The notes beneath the pieces were generated by a model, which was not told the DNA's origin, made no database searches, and was given only the letters and a program-made list of their open reading frames with translations. A stretch of 64,000 nt of DNA from Allolobophora icterica (lineage: Eukaryota; Annelida; Clitellata; Crassiclitellata; Lumbricidae). The translations under genes were made by a program, and so were the position numbers. Each line of letters starts with the position of its first letter. The stretch's first letter is position 1. The stretch is taken from contig OY744616.1 of NCBI GenBank assembly GCA_963556255.1, forward strand, positions 13,733,272 through 13,797,271, in the 5' to 3' direction. Below, piece after piece: positions 1 through 11,341 of the stretch.

Positions 1-79
1 AAATCTACTGCTCAACCTGGTGCACAATAGCAGACAAAGTGTAAAAACTATACAAATCACCATAATGCAGAAAATTGTT

Positions 80-3000
80 TCATGCCATTTCCAGAAATTC
101 TCTAAGTTCTTCTAGGGTGATGCGTTCAGGATCTCTGCCAATCTCTTTCGCCAGCTGAAATACAATGAAATACAATAAAATACAATGAAATACAACGAAA
201 TACATGTGTACAATACGAGACAATATAATAATACTATGCAATATAATACAATGATGCAATACAGAAAGTAGTGCAAATTCAATACGTATTCACGAAACAA
301 TACATTTTATACTGTAAGATACAAACAATTTGCTTACTTATTTACTTATTTTATAATTTTTATTTCAATTTATTACTTCTATGTTTTCCATTCAATGCTT
401 CTAGCTACTGTCCCATCGTGTGTTTGCTAATGCTGTAATAAAGAATATACTTAAACAAAGATCATACTTACTTATTTACAATGCTTTATAATACAAGGGA
501 ATACATTATTATGCGGCAGTATAACATCGTAATTCTGTGTCCTACCATTCTTTGGCTGCAATAGAATTATGCCCAAGTCTCAAAATTAATCTCAAACAGC
601 ATGGTCATTTACTGTATAACATTTCCACTGATTAGGTCAGGTCGCATTGTGTCAGGTCAGGTCACGTTGGGTCAGGTCCGGTCACGTTGGGTCAGGTCAG
701 GTCAAGTTGGGTCAGGTCATGTTTGGTTAGGTCAGGTCAGTACATGTTGGGTCAGGTCATGTTGGGTCAGGTCATGTTGGGTCAAGTAAGGTCACGTTGG
801 ATCAGGTCGGGTCAGTCAGGTCATGTTGGGTCAGGTCAGGTCATGCTGGCTTAGGTGACGTCATGTTGGGCAGTGAGGTCACGTTGGGTCAGGTCAGGTC
901 ATGTTGGGTCAGGTAAGGTCAGGTCATGTTGACTTAAGTCAGATCACATTGGGTCAGGTCAAGTCATTTTGGGTCATGTCAGGTAGGTTCAAGTCAGGTC
1001 TGATCGGGTCAGAAGAGGGAAACAAAACTTACCGCATCAACAATATCATTGTCACAAGGCAGCTGTTGCTTGATGCACATGTCACGAAGGTTTTCCTTAC
1101 TTACGAACCCAGAGCGACCAAGATCGATGCCGAGGAAGACCCGGTCCTTGCGACTGTTTCCAGTGATGGCAAGCCGCCTTAGCTGACCTTTGACCTCTCT
1201 TACAAGGGCTTCCAACTCACCAGGACTGCAAACGGAAACACAGACATGATAGAATCATAAAACGTGTTGCTGACGTAATGAGAGGTAAGTTGATATCGCA
1301 TTTACCAGTATCACAAACCATTTGATGGTCACATTTATTACATAGCTCCATCATAAATTCATGCCAGAATATTCTGCTCCAGCATTGTAGGAATGTTCAG
1401 TTGAAGCATTAGCAGTAGTTCAACAACACGGTGACCTCACCTATGCTAGTTTTAAACGGCTCAACACTGAATTGTCAGGTTCAACTTTAAGACTTCCTTT
1501 TCTCAAAAACAAAACTGGGCTGGAAGCAATTTAAGAAGCCCTACATGAATTCTAAATCACTTTGCATTAAACTACACTAATCAAGTCTGACAGCAGTTTT
1601 GTAATGCAAAATAACATTCGCTTACACATCCAAGCCTAAGTTTAAGTTCACTGCAGAAATTTCAATTGAGTTACATGACAGCCGAGAAGTCTTGCTAAGT
1701 TGCTGATAATCAATCTGCAAAGTAACTCACCTTCCTGTACGTCTTGTGTGAACAGTTCTGCCTCCTCCTTTGCTTGAGTCTGGCCTCAACAGGCTTGACG
1801 ACTGACTACCAATGCGTTCTCGCAACGTCTGAATCGTTTGTTCTGCAAGGTTATCCAAATTTCGGCCAAATTTTTAATAACAGCTTATGTCAGTCTTTAA
1901 TCTACCATGAAAATTAGCAAACATTATACTAAATGTTCTCACAAACTTGTTTGGTCAATTCTCTGGATTTCATCTCTGACTTACTGAATCCACTGGGTTG
2001 CTCCCAGATGCAATATGTAAATTCACTCATACTGGTATTTGAACTATTTATAGACAGTCTAGAACTAACTATTTAATAATATTAAGATGGGCTGTCATCC
2101 ACAGCATATCCTAACTTATATATCAGTAGGTACATTAATAATAAGTCCTTTTATTATGATTTCATTGGCTAGGCAGACTCAAGGTCCTGCTGTCTGCTAG
2201 GTTGGCTGCAGGATTTAAGGCAATACACTGTATTGTGAACCTTGCAGAAAGGTAATTGAGATATGAACCATAAAAGTTAAGATCATAGTTTAACATGTTA
2301 ACACACAACCACCTGTAGTCAGGTATTGACGCTTGTTGATTTCAAACATGTGTCCTCTCAAGGAACTTTCTGCTGAACCATAACAGCTAAGGTTAAAGTT
2401 TAACATGTTAACACACAGCCACCTGTAGTCAGGTGGTTGTGTGTAACTGGTTGTATAGAAAGGCAGTTACTAAGTTGCATATTAATACACAGTCAAAACA
2501 ACTGACTAAGGGAACAGTCTGCCTTACGTGGAAATTGGCTGGCATGCTGCTCCATAAAGTTCAGCACGAAGGCATCTGCATTGGTGATGACAAATCGATG
2601 TCGAAAAACATCAACAACCGCTCCAATGTAGAAGTCCTGAGGTCCATAGAAGATGGGTTTTTCAGGAGAGCTCCCGGGCTTTGCCACACGTGTCCTCTCA
2701 AGGAACTTTCCGCTGATAATTCCGGAATTTCGAACTGGAGGCTCATAAATGGTGATCATGTCATCGGCGAGACGATACGAGATTATAAATCGACGACCTT
2801 TGAACTCAGGTTTTGTTGTGTCCTTTGTAAGAAAAAATAAACTGTCACTTGTTACAGTCCAAAAACCTCAATTGCTGTCACTGAACACCATGTCACTATC
2901 ACGTTCAGACTTTTAAGTAACCTGCAACCAGTTTAGATGAGGCAGCCCCAAGCCAGGGTCTTCTGAATGGCTTCAACCATCAATCCTTTGTTTTTTTTAT

Positions 3001-6000
3001 TTCTTTATTCCGGATATTTCTATAGCGCCTCTCGAAGTCAACTACTACTCAGAGGCGCTCCCGATTACAGCATTTGATACTGTGCCGGAATTTTCACACC
3101 GAAGCGCCACGAGCAATTGCGAGTGAAGGACTTGCCCAAGGTCCGTACGCAGCGGCTAGAGTGGGATTCGAACCTGCAACCCTCCGGTCACAAGGCGCCG
3201 AACTTACCACTGAGCCACCATGCCCCACAACTTTGTTGTTTGCAATGGCTTGGCCAGTACTGATGAATGCTCCAGCCTCCAGAAGGACTCTGGTAGACTA
3301 AGGGATATTCAGCCATGGTACTCTCTACCATCAGTCCAAGGTTTGCCAGTCTCTTAAGCTTTCCTCAGCATAAAAGATGTTTACTGCTCTGCACTTTACA
3401 GCAAGGCAGTGGGTAAACGTAGATCTGTACAAACTGACACTGGCTAATATGGTCACTCCTAAGTAGATCTTGAAGTGTGGCTTTGCTGTTCTGAGTAAAG
3501 TCAAAGATGCAGAAAAGTGCCAGGAAAGCAAAATTACTGCTAGCAACAGTTTTTTGTTACAAAACAGCAAGAAACTTTTTGTTACAATGTTAGAATTTTT
3601 GTCTCCCCCTCTAAATTTCACAGAAGCTTCAAATGTCCTTTACCCCAGGTTTAAATGCTTCTGTTCAACAAGGTTAAGTTTATAAGAAGCTAACTTGGGT
3701 CAACAACAACTAAAGTAAATGACTAAACAAATGATTTAAACAATCGAAACGAAATATCACCATGACAGCTTCGAAGCGTAAAACGACTCCGTCACAGTCG
3801 ATCATTTTGACAAAGTCTTTCTTTGGCGGCTGCGGTATCAGCGTCAAACACGACTGCATTGAATCCTCGAGAGTTCCATAACCAGCGTAAGATGAAATCT
3901 CTTTGCCCTACACTCAACAAAGTTAACAGTTATAAGTTATGCAGTCCAAACCCATCTGATCTCATCTGCTTGATCTGAACTTAATAATTTCGGTTCAGAA
4001 TTCAGTTAAGGACTTCTGTAGACGTGCAGCCAGATGTGCGTATGTATTGAAACACTTTGGATAGCCAATTAAAACATCTCAAACTGATCTCAACCCTGGG
4101 CGGCGATCCCGGGGGTCGAGGGGACAAGACCCCCCACCCTTAACAGTGGGGGGTACACGCCATACATCGGACCCCCAAATTTTGAAGAAATGCCAAAAAA
4201 GTCATCAAATTTTTCGCGCTCAGGTTGTCAAATTTTTTCGCGCGCGAGTGCGAAAAAAATTTTTACCTCTTTTTGGACCAGATCAGTTCAAAACTCTTTT
4301 TGACCAGATCAGTTCAAAACTCTTTTTTGACCAGATCAGTTCAAAAATGTCCCTGCCCCCACCTGTCAAACAAGATCGTCGCCACTGATCTCAACTGACA
4401 ATACCCTTGGAATTCAACTGGAATTTGAGCTGGTTATTGGTTAATGCGGTCAATACCAATAAGCGAACAGTCATTAGATCTAACGACATGCAATGCAATC
4501 TAATCTATCTAATCTAATCTATCTAATCAATTCTAATCTAATCTAAGCTAATCTAAGCTAATCTAATGACTTTCGCATCATAACACAACAATCAATAGTC
4601 GCTTCATGTGAAACCATAGGTACTGTAATTCATTGAAGCTAACATGAAAATTAGCAATCAAACCATGTCATATTCAATCAGGTCCTATTCAGTCAGAGCC
4701 TTTGCAATTAGATCCTATTCAATCAGGTCATATTCAATCAGAAATGCTTTGAAACTTCACTCATTGCGATAAAAGTAATGGAAGCTACTATATAGCACTA
4801 CGGGAGGGATAGATGAATCGTAACACTCTGGCCTGAAGAGCATATCTTAAAAAGTCACGGTTTGATACCCGTACGCTCCCTCTAGGTTGACTCAGCCTTT
4901 CACTCCCAAGGGGCAGCAGTTAAATGAGTGGTGCCTTACAGGCTGCCAAGACATATGTTAATTGAGATCTTGATAATTGGACCATCATGTTTCAATTGTT
5001 TCAATGTAACTTACTGCAGTTTGTCAGTGAACTTGTCGATAAACACAAATGTTAGTATTAAAACTCAGTAATTAAGGTCTTTGAAATGAGAACACATTTA
5101 CACTACTGCACCTATATGACAGTTTATCAATAATATTGACTTACCTTCAATTCATCACCATCTGGCATCGCTGGCTATAGAATTAAAACAACAAAGTGAC
5201 TATAAATAAATATGTTAATAAATAGTAACTAGACTTTGATTTAATTAATATAATAATCATTTTCCTTTTTGCTTGTTTATTTTAAGACTCACATAAAACC
5301 ATGAAAATAATTGTAAAACTCACATAAAACCATGAAATAAAGAATTTATATTGAAATATTGAATTTATACTGTAATAAATAACTAAACATATCTTAATAG
5401 AAAATAACCAGAGCTTAATATAATTAATATAATAACCATGTTTATTTTTGCTTGTTTGTTTTTAAGATTTACCTAAACCCATGAAATATTGAATTCTATG
5501 CTTAGATTATGTTCTGTTATGTTCCATTTCACCAAAACAGATTAACAGAAAATACAGGATATAAAATCAATTCACAGCTTAATTATAATTAGAAAGCAAC
5601 CTCTTGTGGAATTTTTCTGCCCCTGCTATCAACCAGGACTGGCGTGAAATCAGTGACTCCAAAATTCTTCCAGTAGAACGCTTTGGTGAAGCTATCGCAG
5701 TCGTAGAGCAGGAAATTTCGGTTGTACAGTTCAACTGTCTTGCCGACGGCAAAGTCACGTGGTGTGAAGTAGTCCTTGATCTCGTTCTCACTCAGTTCCA
5801 GAACAATTCCAGGGAATGTAGGCGGAGTGTTGTAGCGGTCCTTGGGGATCCTCTGGCGTGAGATCAGGATTGGAAATGGATCGTGGCCATCATTCGGAGT
5901 GTGGTTCTCCCGCACTTCGATCGTGTCATTTACCAAGTAGTACTGAAAACAAGATCGTCACATTGTATTCTATTGTTAAAGTTCAGCATTTTCACATTTG

Positions 6001-9000
6001 AAACCATAAGAAGAATAAGACAAAGAAGAATAGCACTACCTTAAACAACCCCGAGGGGCATCCATGCTTATGAAGTGCTAGCAACTTCATTTTCTTAGCT
6101 TTGGCATATGAAAGTGGGTGGCCAGTACTCTTCCACATTACCTGCTCTTTCTAAATACATTGCATGGTCAGTGCCAGCCTTAGGATATTTTGGGCTTAGT
6201 GCATCAGCCATCACCATCATCAAAACCATTGCCAATAATTCTTGTTGAGTCCAAGATCCATGCATAATGCAGTACTTAAACATAAGTGTAAATGTAAATC
6301 CCCAAAATTTTTCAGCGCCACACAACAGAAATGTCAGGGACCAGAGAGGTTATTCTGACACTGAACCATCGAAAAGTATATATTCATACTCACATGTAAA
6401 ATGAACTTTCTACGTTCTCCAAACATTTCATCAGTGTTGTCCCAGACACAGAAGAAGCGGAGGACCTTGCGATCCATCTCCATGAACTGCCTCAGTTTGT
6501 CGAAGTCTGTTGGTGTCTTCGCGGTCTTTAAGGCCTCTTTCTGCTTCCGACCCTCGATATAAGGGTCCGTGGGACAACCCTCCGATGGATTCACTTCAAT
6601 ACCCTCACTCTCCAGGAAATCCTGTAACAAATAAACAATGGCAAGGTATTGTATTGTATTGTATCTGAACATTTATAAAGCGCCTCTCACAGTGTTCGCT
6701 AATCAGAGGCGCTCAGATGTGGATAAATGATATGATAGATATGTTAAGAGGTTCTTAGGGTACAGCAAGGAAGTGAAAAATTATTATGTGATTAACGAAG
6801 TTGTATAGTGATGCTGAAGTAACGATTTGGTTCAATTTAAACTGAAAAAGTTTATTTTTGAACCATAGATATGCAACATAGTATCAGCGCAACTATTAGT
6901 GTAACAGTTGTGCAAATCAGACTGTACGAATAGTCGAATACTTTATTTAAATAAAGCATTCACATTTAAATTCCCAGACAAATAAGACAAGGTTTCTATA
7001 GCAGTTAAAGTGTGCACAACGTCTAAGAAAATCAGTTACCCAAGAGACCCATGAAGGTTTCATTTGAGGTGACCATCAGTTTGATGTCCAAGTGTGCCAC
7101 GACAAACAGTGGCACTATAGAATGGTATGGTGTGGTATCCGGGAATTTATAAAGCACCTCTCACAGTGTGAACTACTCAGTGTGTGAAATCAAGAAATCA
7201 TTATATTAGATGAGACTACTATGCTTTCAGATACTGAAAAATAATTACCATGGAAGTTCTATCAAGCGCTGGGTCACATTTAAATACCAGTCCCAAAAAA
7301 ACGATTTGTTCAAATAAACACCTCATCTTTAAAACGTGGTCCTTAAGTAACACCAGTCTTGTTTCAGCAATGGCTTTTAGATATAATTATTAGACAGATA
7401 TGTAGGCAGATGTGCAGCCGTATTTAGCAGTGTAGTTAGAAGCAGTTGTGGTACAAATAAGTACAAATATGATGATGATTTAAAATTTGAAGATATGTAC
7501 CCCAAACGGTATAGCAGCCAAAAGGCAACAAATACACAAATAAATGCTGAGGCATTTATAAGAAGTACAGGAAGCAAAATGACTTACAGCTGTCCACTTA
7601 TCACAATCGTATACATGGAAAACTCGACCATAGAAACAGATGTCCATTCCAAGGTTCAGGTCTTTCCAGATCCATGGATCTCCAACATCGTTCTTTGGCA
7701 AGCGCTGACGTTTGATGAGTTTACCTAGAATATGACAACAATTATTGCAGTTGTATAGTTTGCTAACACCATTCAATTTGTAAAATTTCTTTGTTTAGAA
7801 ATTGATCTTTTATGGTTTAAAAATTCACACAGGATTAAATTTAAATTAACAATATTTTCTGTACAATAGCCAGCAAGGTTTTCAAAGTGTGTAGGTGTTA
7901 CTACTAGTACTTTTTTGCCTCTCTTTGCCTGTATTTTATCGGCTGAAAACTGTTTTTTATCTCTAACGTTAGTAAAGCCTCAGAAGAGTTTTATTGAAAA
8001 ACAGACTATATAAATAAATATGCTATTGCAATTGTGATTATTATTATATTATCACAGACAAGAAAACAATCAAACTATTTTAATTCTAATTATTTATTAT
8101 TATCAAAGACATTCATCAATCAAATTATATTATAATAAATTTATTAGCTGATATCATTATACTCATTAACACTTTTAAGTGGCTTAACATGCCACAAAAT
8201 GCCTGATTACTGATTTTAGACAAAACTTACAATTATGCAACACATGTTGTGTTTTATTACATTACAACTGTGTCACATGTTTACACGTAAATAAGAGAGA
8301 CAGATATGTCTAGTGATACAAAATTATTTGTTCTATTCTCATGAGTTTGTTGAAAATCTAATAATACCCTGTGGTAGTCCACTGTTCTCTACAACTGGTT
8401 CTACAACTGCCATGCTGTCATCCTCCAGGTAATAGAATATATCCACAGGACGCACCCTGTAGTGCTCGATAGGGGACTCATGGACAGTCTCTTTAAACCA
8501 GGCCTTGAATCGCAAAACCTGAAACACATTTGACCATAAATTATGGCTTCAGAATAACAGTGCAATATATGAATCTACATTTATGTATCTAACCATTTAT
8601 GAACCTCTCATAAGCAGTGAAACTGCTATCTGATAGACCTAAAGTGTCTATAGTGTCTTATTTCAAGCATCATCAAGTTTTCAACATTTAGCTTCAGGGA
8701 AAGCTCTGTTCTTCTTCCACTTTACTCTGTGGTGAAGTAGTCCAGTATGTAGTAAGTCCAGAAGTCATGGGTTTGATTGTCCGTCACAGCAGAAAGGTGC
8801 AGATAAATTTCCTTTCCCTTCTACCCTCTAGTACACTTCCCTCATATGTCAAGTTTGAGAAATGTAACCTCTGATACTACAATTTCATTCCTGCTTCTTG
8901 GCAAGCTTATGATGATACCTGGCAATAATAATGATCACAACTATCAATACATATTACAAGAAGAGTAACTTACCTTCTTGTCCCATGCCACAAATCCTGG

Positions 9001-9656
9001 CACAAAGTCCTCAGGCGGTGGCTGTTTTGCTTGACCATAGGTCAGTTGAGGATTGTAATTGGCCAGCTCATCAAGATCCTGCTCAGACAGCTGATTGTGA
9101 GGAATTGGCACTCCTCCAATTCCAATATCAGGACGTTTTTGAATTGCAAATCCATTTCGATAGCCAAGTGTGTGGCTTCGATGAAATTTCATACGCTTAA
9201 TGAAACAAAAAGCAAAACAAAACTTGAGTTGCAGAAGCTTCTAACCTGTTCTTGAGGTATAAAAACACTCCCTCATAGAACCTAATACTCATTCAGGGTG
9301 AAGAACCTTAGAACTGTAGTACAAAACATGATAATAGTACTATGACAACCAGACAATCTCTCTCTTTGTGGGTTAATACAATGCTTGAGACAAATTGACA
9401 CAGTGTGAAGTCTGGATTTGAACCTTTGACAAGTATATCTCGCACCGGAAATACATTTTTTTCCCGACTGCCCATTCCTGTATACATACATGTTCCTTGT
9501 ATATACCTATTGGAAAATAGTCAGTAACAAATATCCAAGTGTTTTGAAGAAAGCGTCTTTACAGACCGGTACGCAGAAGTAGCCTGTAAAAATATTTAAA
9601 ACACCTACAGTTGGATCGTTAAAACTGTTTCCAGGAAGGAAAGGTAAACCATCCAT
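80..9656 (-). CDS. EFHC1: EFHC1, EF-hand domain-containing protein 1 (complete, 12 exons)
   Basis: Exons, 5' to 3' on the minus strand: 9656-9609, 9195-8974, 8518-8368, 7724-7588, 6621-6394, 5942-5601, 5174-5145 (30-nt microexon), 3907-3761, 2822-2528, 1842-1731, 1225-1033, 154-80. They total 1980 nt, i.e. 659 aa plus stop, close to the human protein's 640 aa. The N-terminus [12 protein letters not shown] matches the EFHC1 signature. Three DM10 domains start near residues 91 (VLRFKAWF), 239 (VLRFFCVW) and 428 (VVLRFEAV). A divergent EF-hand loop lies at about 605-616 ([12 protein letters not shown]), where few canonical calcium ligands remain. The ATG at 9656 is the first in-frame ATG; an upstream in-frame TTG was not used. 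Known role: EFHC1 lies on the inner wall of ciliary doublet microtubules, and human EFHC1 is linked to juvenile myoclonic epilepsy. EFHC2 fits less well. The gene is head-to-head with LARP4. Confidence 0.95.
155..240. repeat. Short tandem repeat of GAAATACAAT next to the last EFHC1 exon
   Basis: Several near-identical copies of the 10-mer run from 160 to about 205 and then decay. The array begins directly at the splice acceptor of the terminal exon (TTTCAG on the minus strand), so it forms the 3' end of the last intron. Confidence 0.7.
600..1015. repeat. Minisatellite of GGTCAGGTCA(T/C)GTTGGGTCA units in the last EFHC1 intron
   Basis: Over about 415 bp the plus strand consists of degenerate copies of GTCAGGTCACGTTGG, with blocks of AGGTCAGGTCA. 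It ends about 15 bp from the penultimate exon's splice donor (1032-1031). Open frames in it are by-products of the repeat. Each unit contains AGGTCA, the half-site sequence of nuclear receptors. Confidence 0.9.
2265..2435. repeat. Intronic duplication flanking a copied exon fragment
   Basis: Two copies of a ~60-bp segment (GAACCATAA...GTTTAACATGTTAACACACA...CACCTGTAGTCAGGT) lie at about 2265-2325 and 2375-2435. Between them, 2348-2375 matches 2688-2715 of the adjacent EFHC1 exon with two mismatches in 28 bp. Confidence 0.75.
2990..3231 (-). mobile_element. Full-length tRNA-derived, CORE-like SINE (minus orientation)
   Basis: Read on the minus strand, the head has an A-box-like GTGGCTCAGTGG and a B box GGTTCGAATCC. 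A CORE-like stretch follows (ACCTTGGGCAAGTCCTTCACTC), then a tail with the hairpin halves GAGCGCCTCTGAG and AGAGGCGC, ending near CCGGAATAAAGAAATAAA. It is nearly identical along its length to the plus-strand copy at 59102-59336. It sits in the EFHC1 intron between exons 3761-3907 and 2528-2822. Confidence 0.9.
4095..4387. mobile_element. hAT-type MITE with 8-bp target duplication ATCTCAAC
   Basis: The ends are imperfect inverted repeats: CCTGGGCGGCGATC on the left, and CAGTGGCGACGATC as the complement of the right end. The element is flanked by the exact 8-mer ATCTCAAC at 4087-4094 and 4388-4395. It is a 293-bp non-coding element with a triplicated block GACCAGATCAGTTCAAAA. A second copy is at 35940-36537. 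An 8-bp duplication and CA...TG ends are typical of the hAT superfamily. Confidence 0.85.
4490..4750. repeat. Simple tandem repeats (TCTAA)n and (CATATTCAATCAGGTC)n
   Basis: Positions 4495-4566 are degenerate CTAAT/CTAAG pentamers. Positions 4672-4745 hold about four degenerate copies of a 16-17-mer, TATTCAATCAGGTCC. Both lie in an EFHC1 intron. Confidence 0.75.
4800..4960 (+). mobile_element. tRNA-like SINE fragment
   Basis: A promoter-like head with a B-box-like CGGTTTGATACCC is followed by an unrelated body. The head is degenerate and the 3' end could not be placed. It is not a functional tRNA gene, because no paired acceptor stem is visible. Confidence 0.45.
5145..5174 (-). other. EFHC1: 30-nt microexon of EFHC1
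   Basis: The microexon encodes [10 protein letters not shown]. An acceptor reading CTATAG precedes it and a donor GTAAGT follows, and both boundaries are phase 0. It joins KIPQE (exon ending at 5601) to [11 protein letters not shown] (exon starting at 3907) in the linker between the second and third DM10 domains. The vertebrate protein has a linker of similar length there. Skipping it would keep the frame, so it could be alternatively spliced (inference). Confidence 0.8.
5215..5500. repeat. AT-rich intronic tandem duplication
   Basis: The segment TTAATATAATAATCAT...TGCTTGTTTATTTTAAGA...CATAAAACCATGAAAT occurs twice, at about 5235-5340 and 5415-5490. An internal block, CTCACATAAAACCATGAAA, occurs once more. 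It lies between the microexon and the exon ending at 5601. Confidence 0.7.
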
Positions 9657-9731
9657 CTCTTCTTTTGCGACTTTTCTTGAGATGTTTTGCAAATTCCTGA
9701 GAGCAGGTGTCTCAAAGACATCTAAACACGC

Positions 9732-9757
9732 GTTGCTACGTACGTTGTCATGACATC
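9732..9757 (-). promoter_or_regulatory. Candidate RFX X-box upstream of EFHC1
   Basis: Positions 9744-9757 read GTTGTCATGACATC, which matches 13 of 14 positions of the X-box consensus GTNRYYATRRNRAC. Being nearly palindromic, it also scores 13/14 on the other strand. A second half-site, GTTGCTAC, lies at 9732-9739. The site is 88 bp upstream of the EFHC1 ATG. RFX factors control cilia genes through X-boxes close to the start site. Binding here is inferred. Confidence 0.55.
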
Positions 9758-10371
9758 TTGCGCTATATGTCGGAGAACCGCAAGTTAAGTTTTTGTAGCG
9801 CTAGACTTTATAGAATCGCGGAATGCTTTTAAACTTCCGCAGTTGTTTTTCAAGCTCCAGCTACTATATGATTATTCTAATAGTATAACCTACACGCTTT
9901 TAATTAGATTACACTGTTGTTTTGTCATTACACTGAATATAACTCGTAAATAAATAGAGTGGGTGTTTATCTTGATCGATTTATTAGACGATCATTGGAT
10001 GGGTGGTTTGTGGTTAGTGAATTGTTTAATGTCAGAACATGCAGTTTGAAAATGCAGCTTCTGTATATAATTATTATCTGTGCTAAACTTAGAGAAAACC
10101 AACTTATTTATATGCGCACAGTGAAGCCGAAACTACTATAACATTGGTTCAGTTTCGGTTTTACGAGGTAAATTTTATTTTTTAATTTCTCATGAGTCAT
10201 GGACAATAATTTTACAACAAACCTCGTAACTTCTACTTATAATAAAGTTAAGCGATAATGCGTAATGCTAAGTTGTAAACCTGTAAATTTGACCAAATTG
10301 AACTTACAAGCCTATACACACTAGCCCGAGCTGCCACTAAAACGCCGGCCCATCCATTCCCGTAGGCGTAG

Positions 10372-10720
10372 GCCTACGTACCACTTCCAACTTCAAATCA
10401 CTCCATTGGCTAAAAATCCCAGAGCGATAAATCCACTTTAAAGTCTTATCACTAACCTACAACACCATATATTTCCAGCCCAAGTAGATCAGCGAAACTC
10501 TTCACCATTCATGATCGTAGGCCCTACCTGATCGTACTCCTATAAAATTATATCCCAGTCTCTGTCGATCCTCGGTCATTGTTCATCTCATCTCAAGTTC
10601 TCCAACCGAGCCAAGTTCCAAACTGCATCTCGACCCTAGAACGATCTTTGTTCTCAATTCTGCAGATTCGATCGGTTCCGCCATCATCAGTGCCAATCAC
10701 CCCTCGTCGCCTCAGGCTCG
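10372..10720 (+). mobile_element. 3' fragment of a non-LTR retrotransposon (L2/CR1-like)
   Basis: In the plus sense, the stretch encoding SNFKSLHWLKIPER and the following SLTYN-like block is the conserved end of the reverse transcriptase domain. It is broken by stops and frameshifts. It closely resembles the minus-strand copy at about 44960-46014. The fragment is 5'-truncated, as usual for LINEs. Confidence 0.75.
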
Positions 10721-11039
10721 TCTGTCACACTAGGGTTTTCCAATAAGCCTAAAACCCAAATCTCGCCTTTTCAAGAATTCCTATCTTGACTCATCTGAGA
10801 TTTAATGCCCTTCAGGCCAGAGTGTTACCATTCATATAATTATCCCCTCCCCTTTGGAAACCCTCTGACTTGATGCAGCGCTTGTGAATAAACTGGTGCT
10901 CTGCGATTAGCTTTCAATTGGCTCTTTAGAAATTTGGAGTTTGCGATTAATATTACGATTACAAAGTTTACAACTTTGGAAGCATCGGAAAACCGTGTTC
11001 CTAAACGAACTAGTAGCGTAATAAATAACGCGCTATATG

Positions 11040-11156
11040 ATTGGTCAAATAAATTATACTTTGTAAAGGTATTTGTAATTGGTTGCTCTGACTAACTTTG
11101 CAACAGCCAACGTGATTGGTCAGTATCACAAGCCTTGTAAAAGCGCTTATGATTGG
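11040..11156 (+). promoter_or_regulatory. Array of four CCAAT boxes in a ~37-bp degenerate tandem repeat
   Basis: ATTGG (reverse CCAAT) occurs at 11040, 11078, 11115 and 11152, so the spacings are 38, 37 and 37 bp. Each of the first three is followed by a CTTTGTAAAG-like block (CTTTGTAAAG, CTTTGCAACA, CCTTGTAAAA). The array precedes the GC-richer stretch 11190-11450, which probably holds the LARP4 transcription start. NF-Y binding is inferred. Confidence 0.55.
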
Positions 11157-11194
11157 CTGTATCTCTTACTGTTACTGTCTGTTATGTCCTCTCT

Positions 11195-11341
11195 GTAGGG
11201 TCCGCCGTGGTAACTCCTCCAGCGGGTGATTATTATGTCCATTTGGACAGTTTTCCCACTGATTTTTCTGCACTGTGGTCCGTCCGGAATTCGAATCCGA
11301 GAAGAAGACGCAACGCAGCACTCACACAAAAACATCCAACA
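11195..11341 (+). other. Candidate LARP4 5' non-coding exon and promoter region
   Basis: This stretch is richer in CpG than its surroundings. It ends at a good donor, AACAA|GTAAGT, at 11341. No long frame with an ATG is supported. It would splice to the acceptor TTACTTCCAG at about 12985, just upstream of the LARP4 initiator exon. The 5' boundary is a guess. Confidence 0.35.

Noticed and set aside
601..1182. Tandem array resembling a CRISPR, and open frames in it
   Set aside because: There are no regular spacers, the units are degenerate and contiguous, and the context is a eukaryotic intron. It is a minisatellite.
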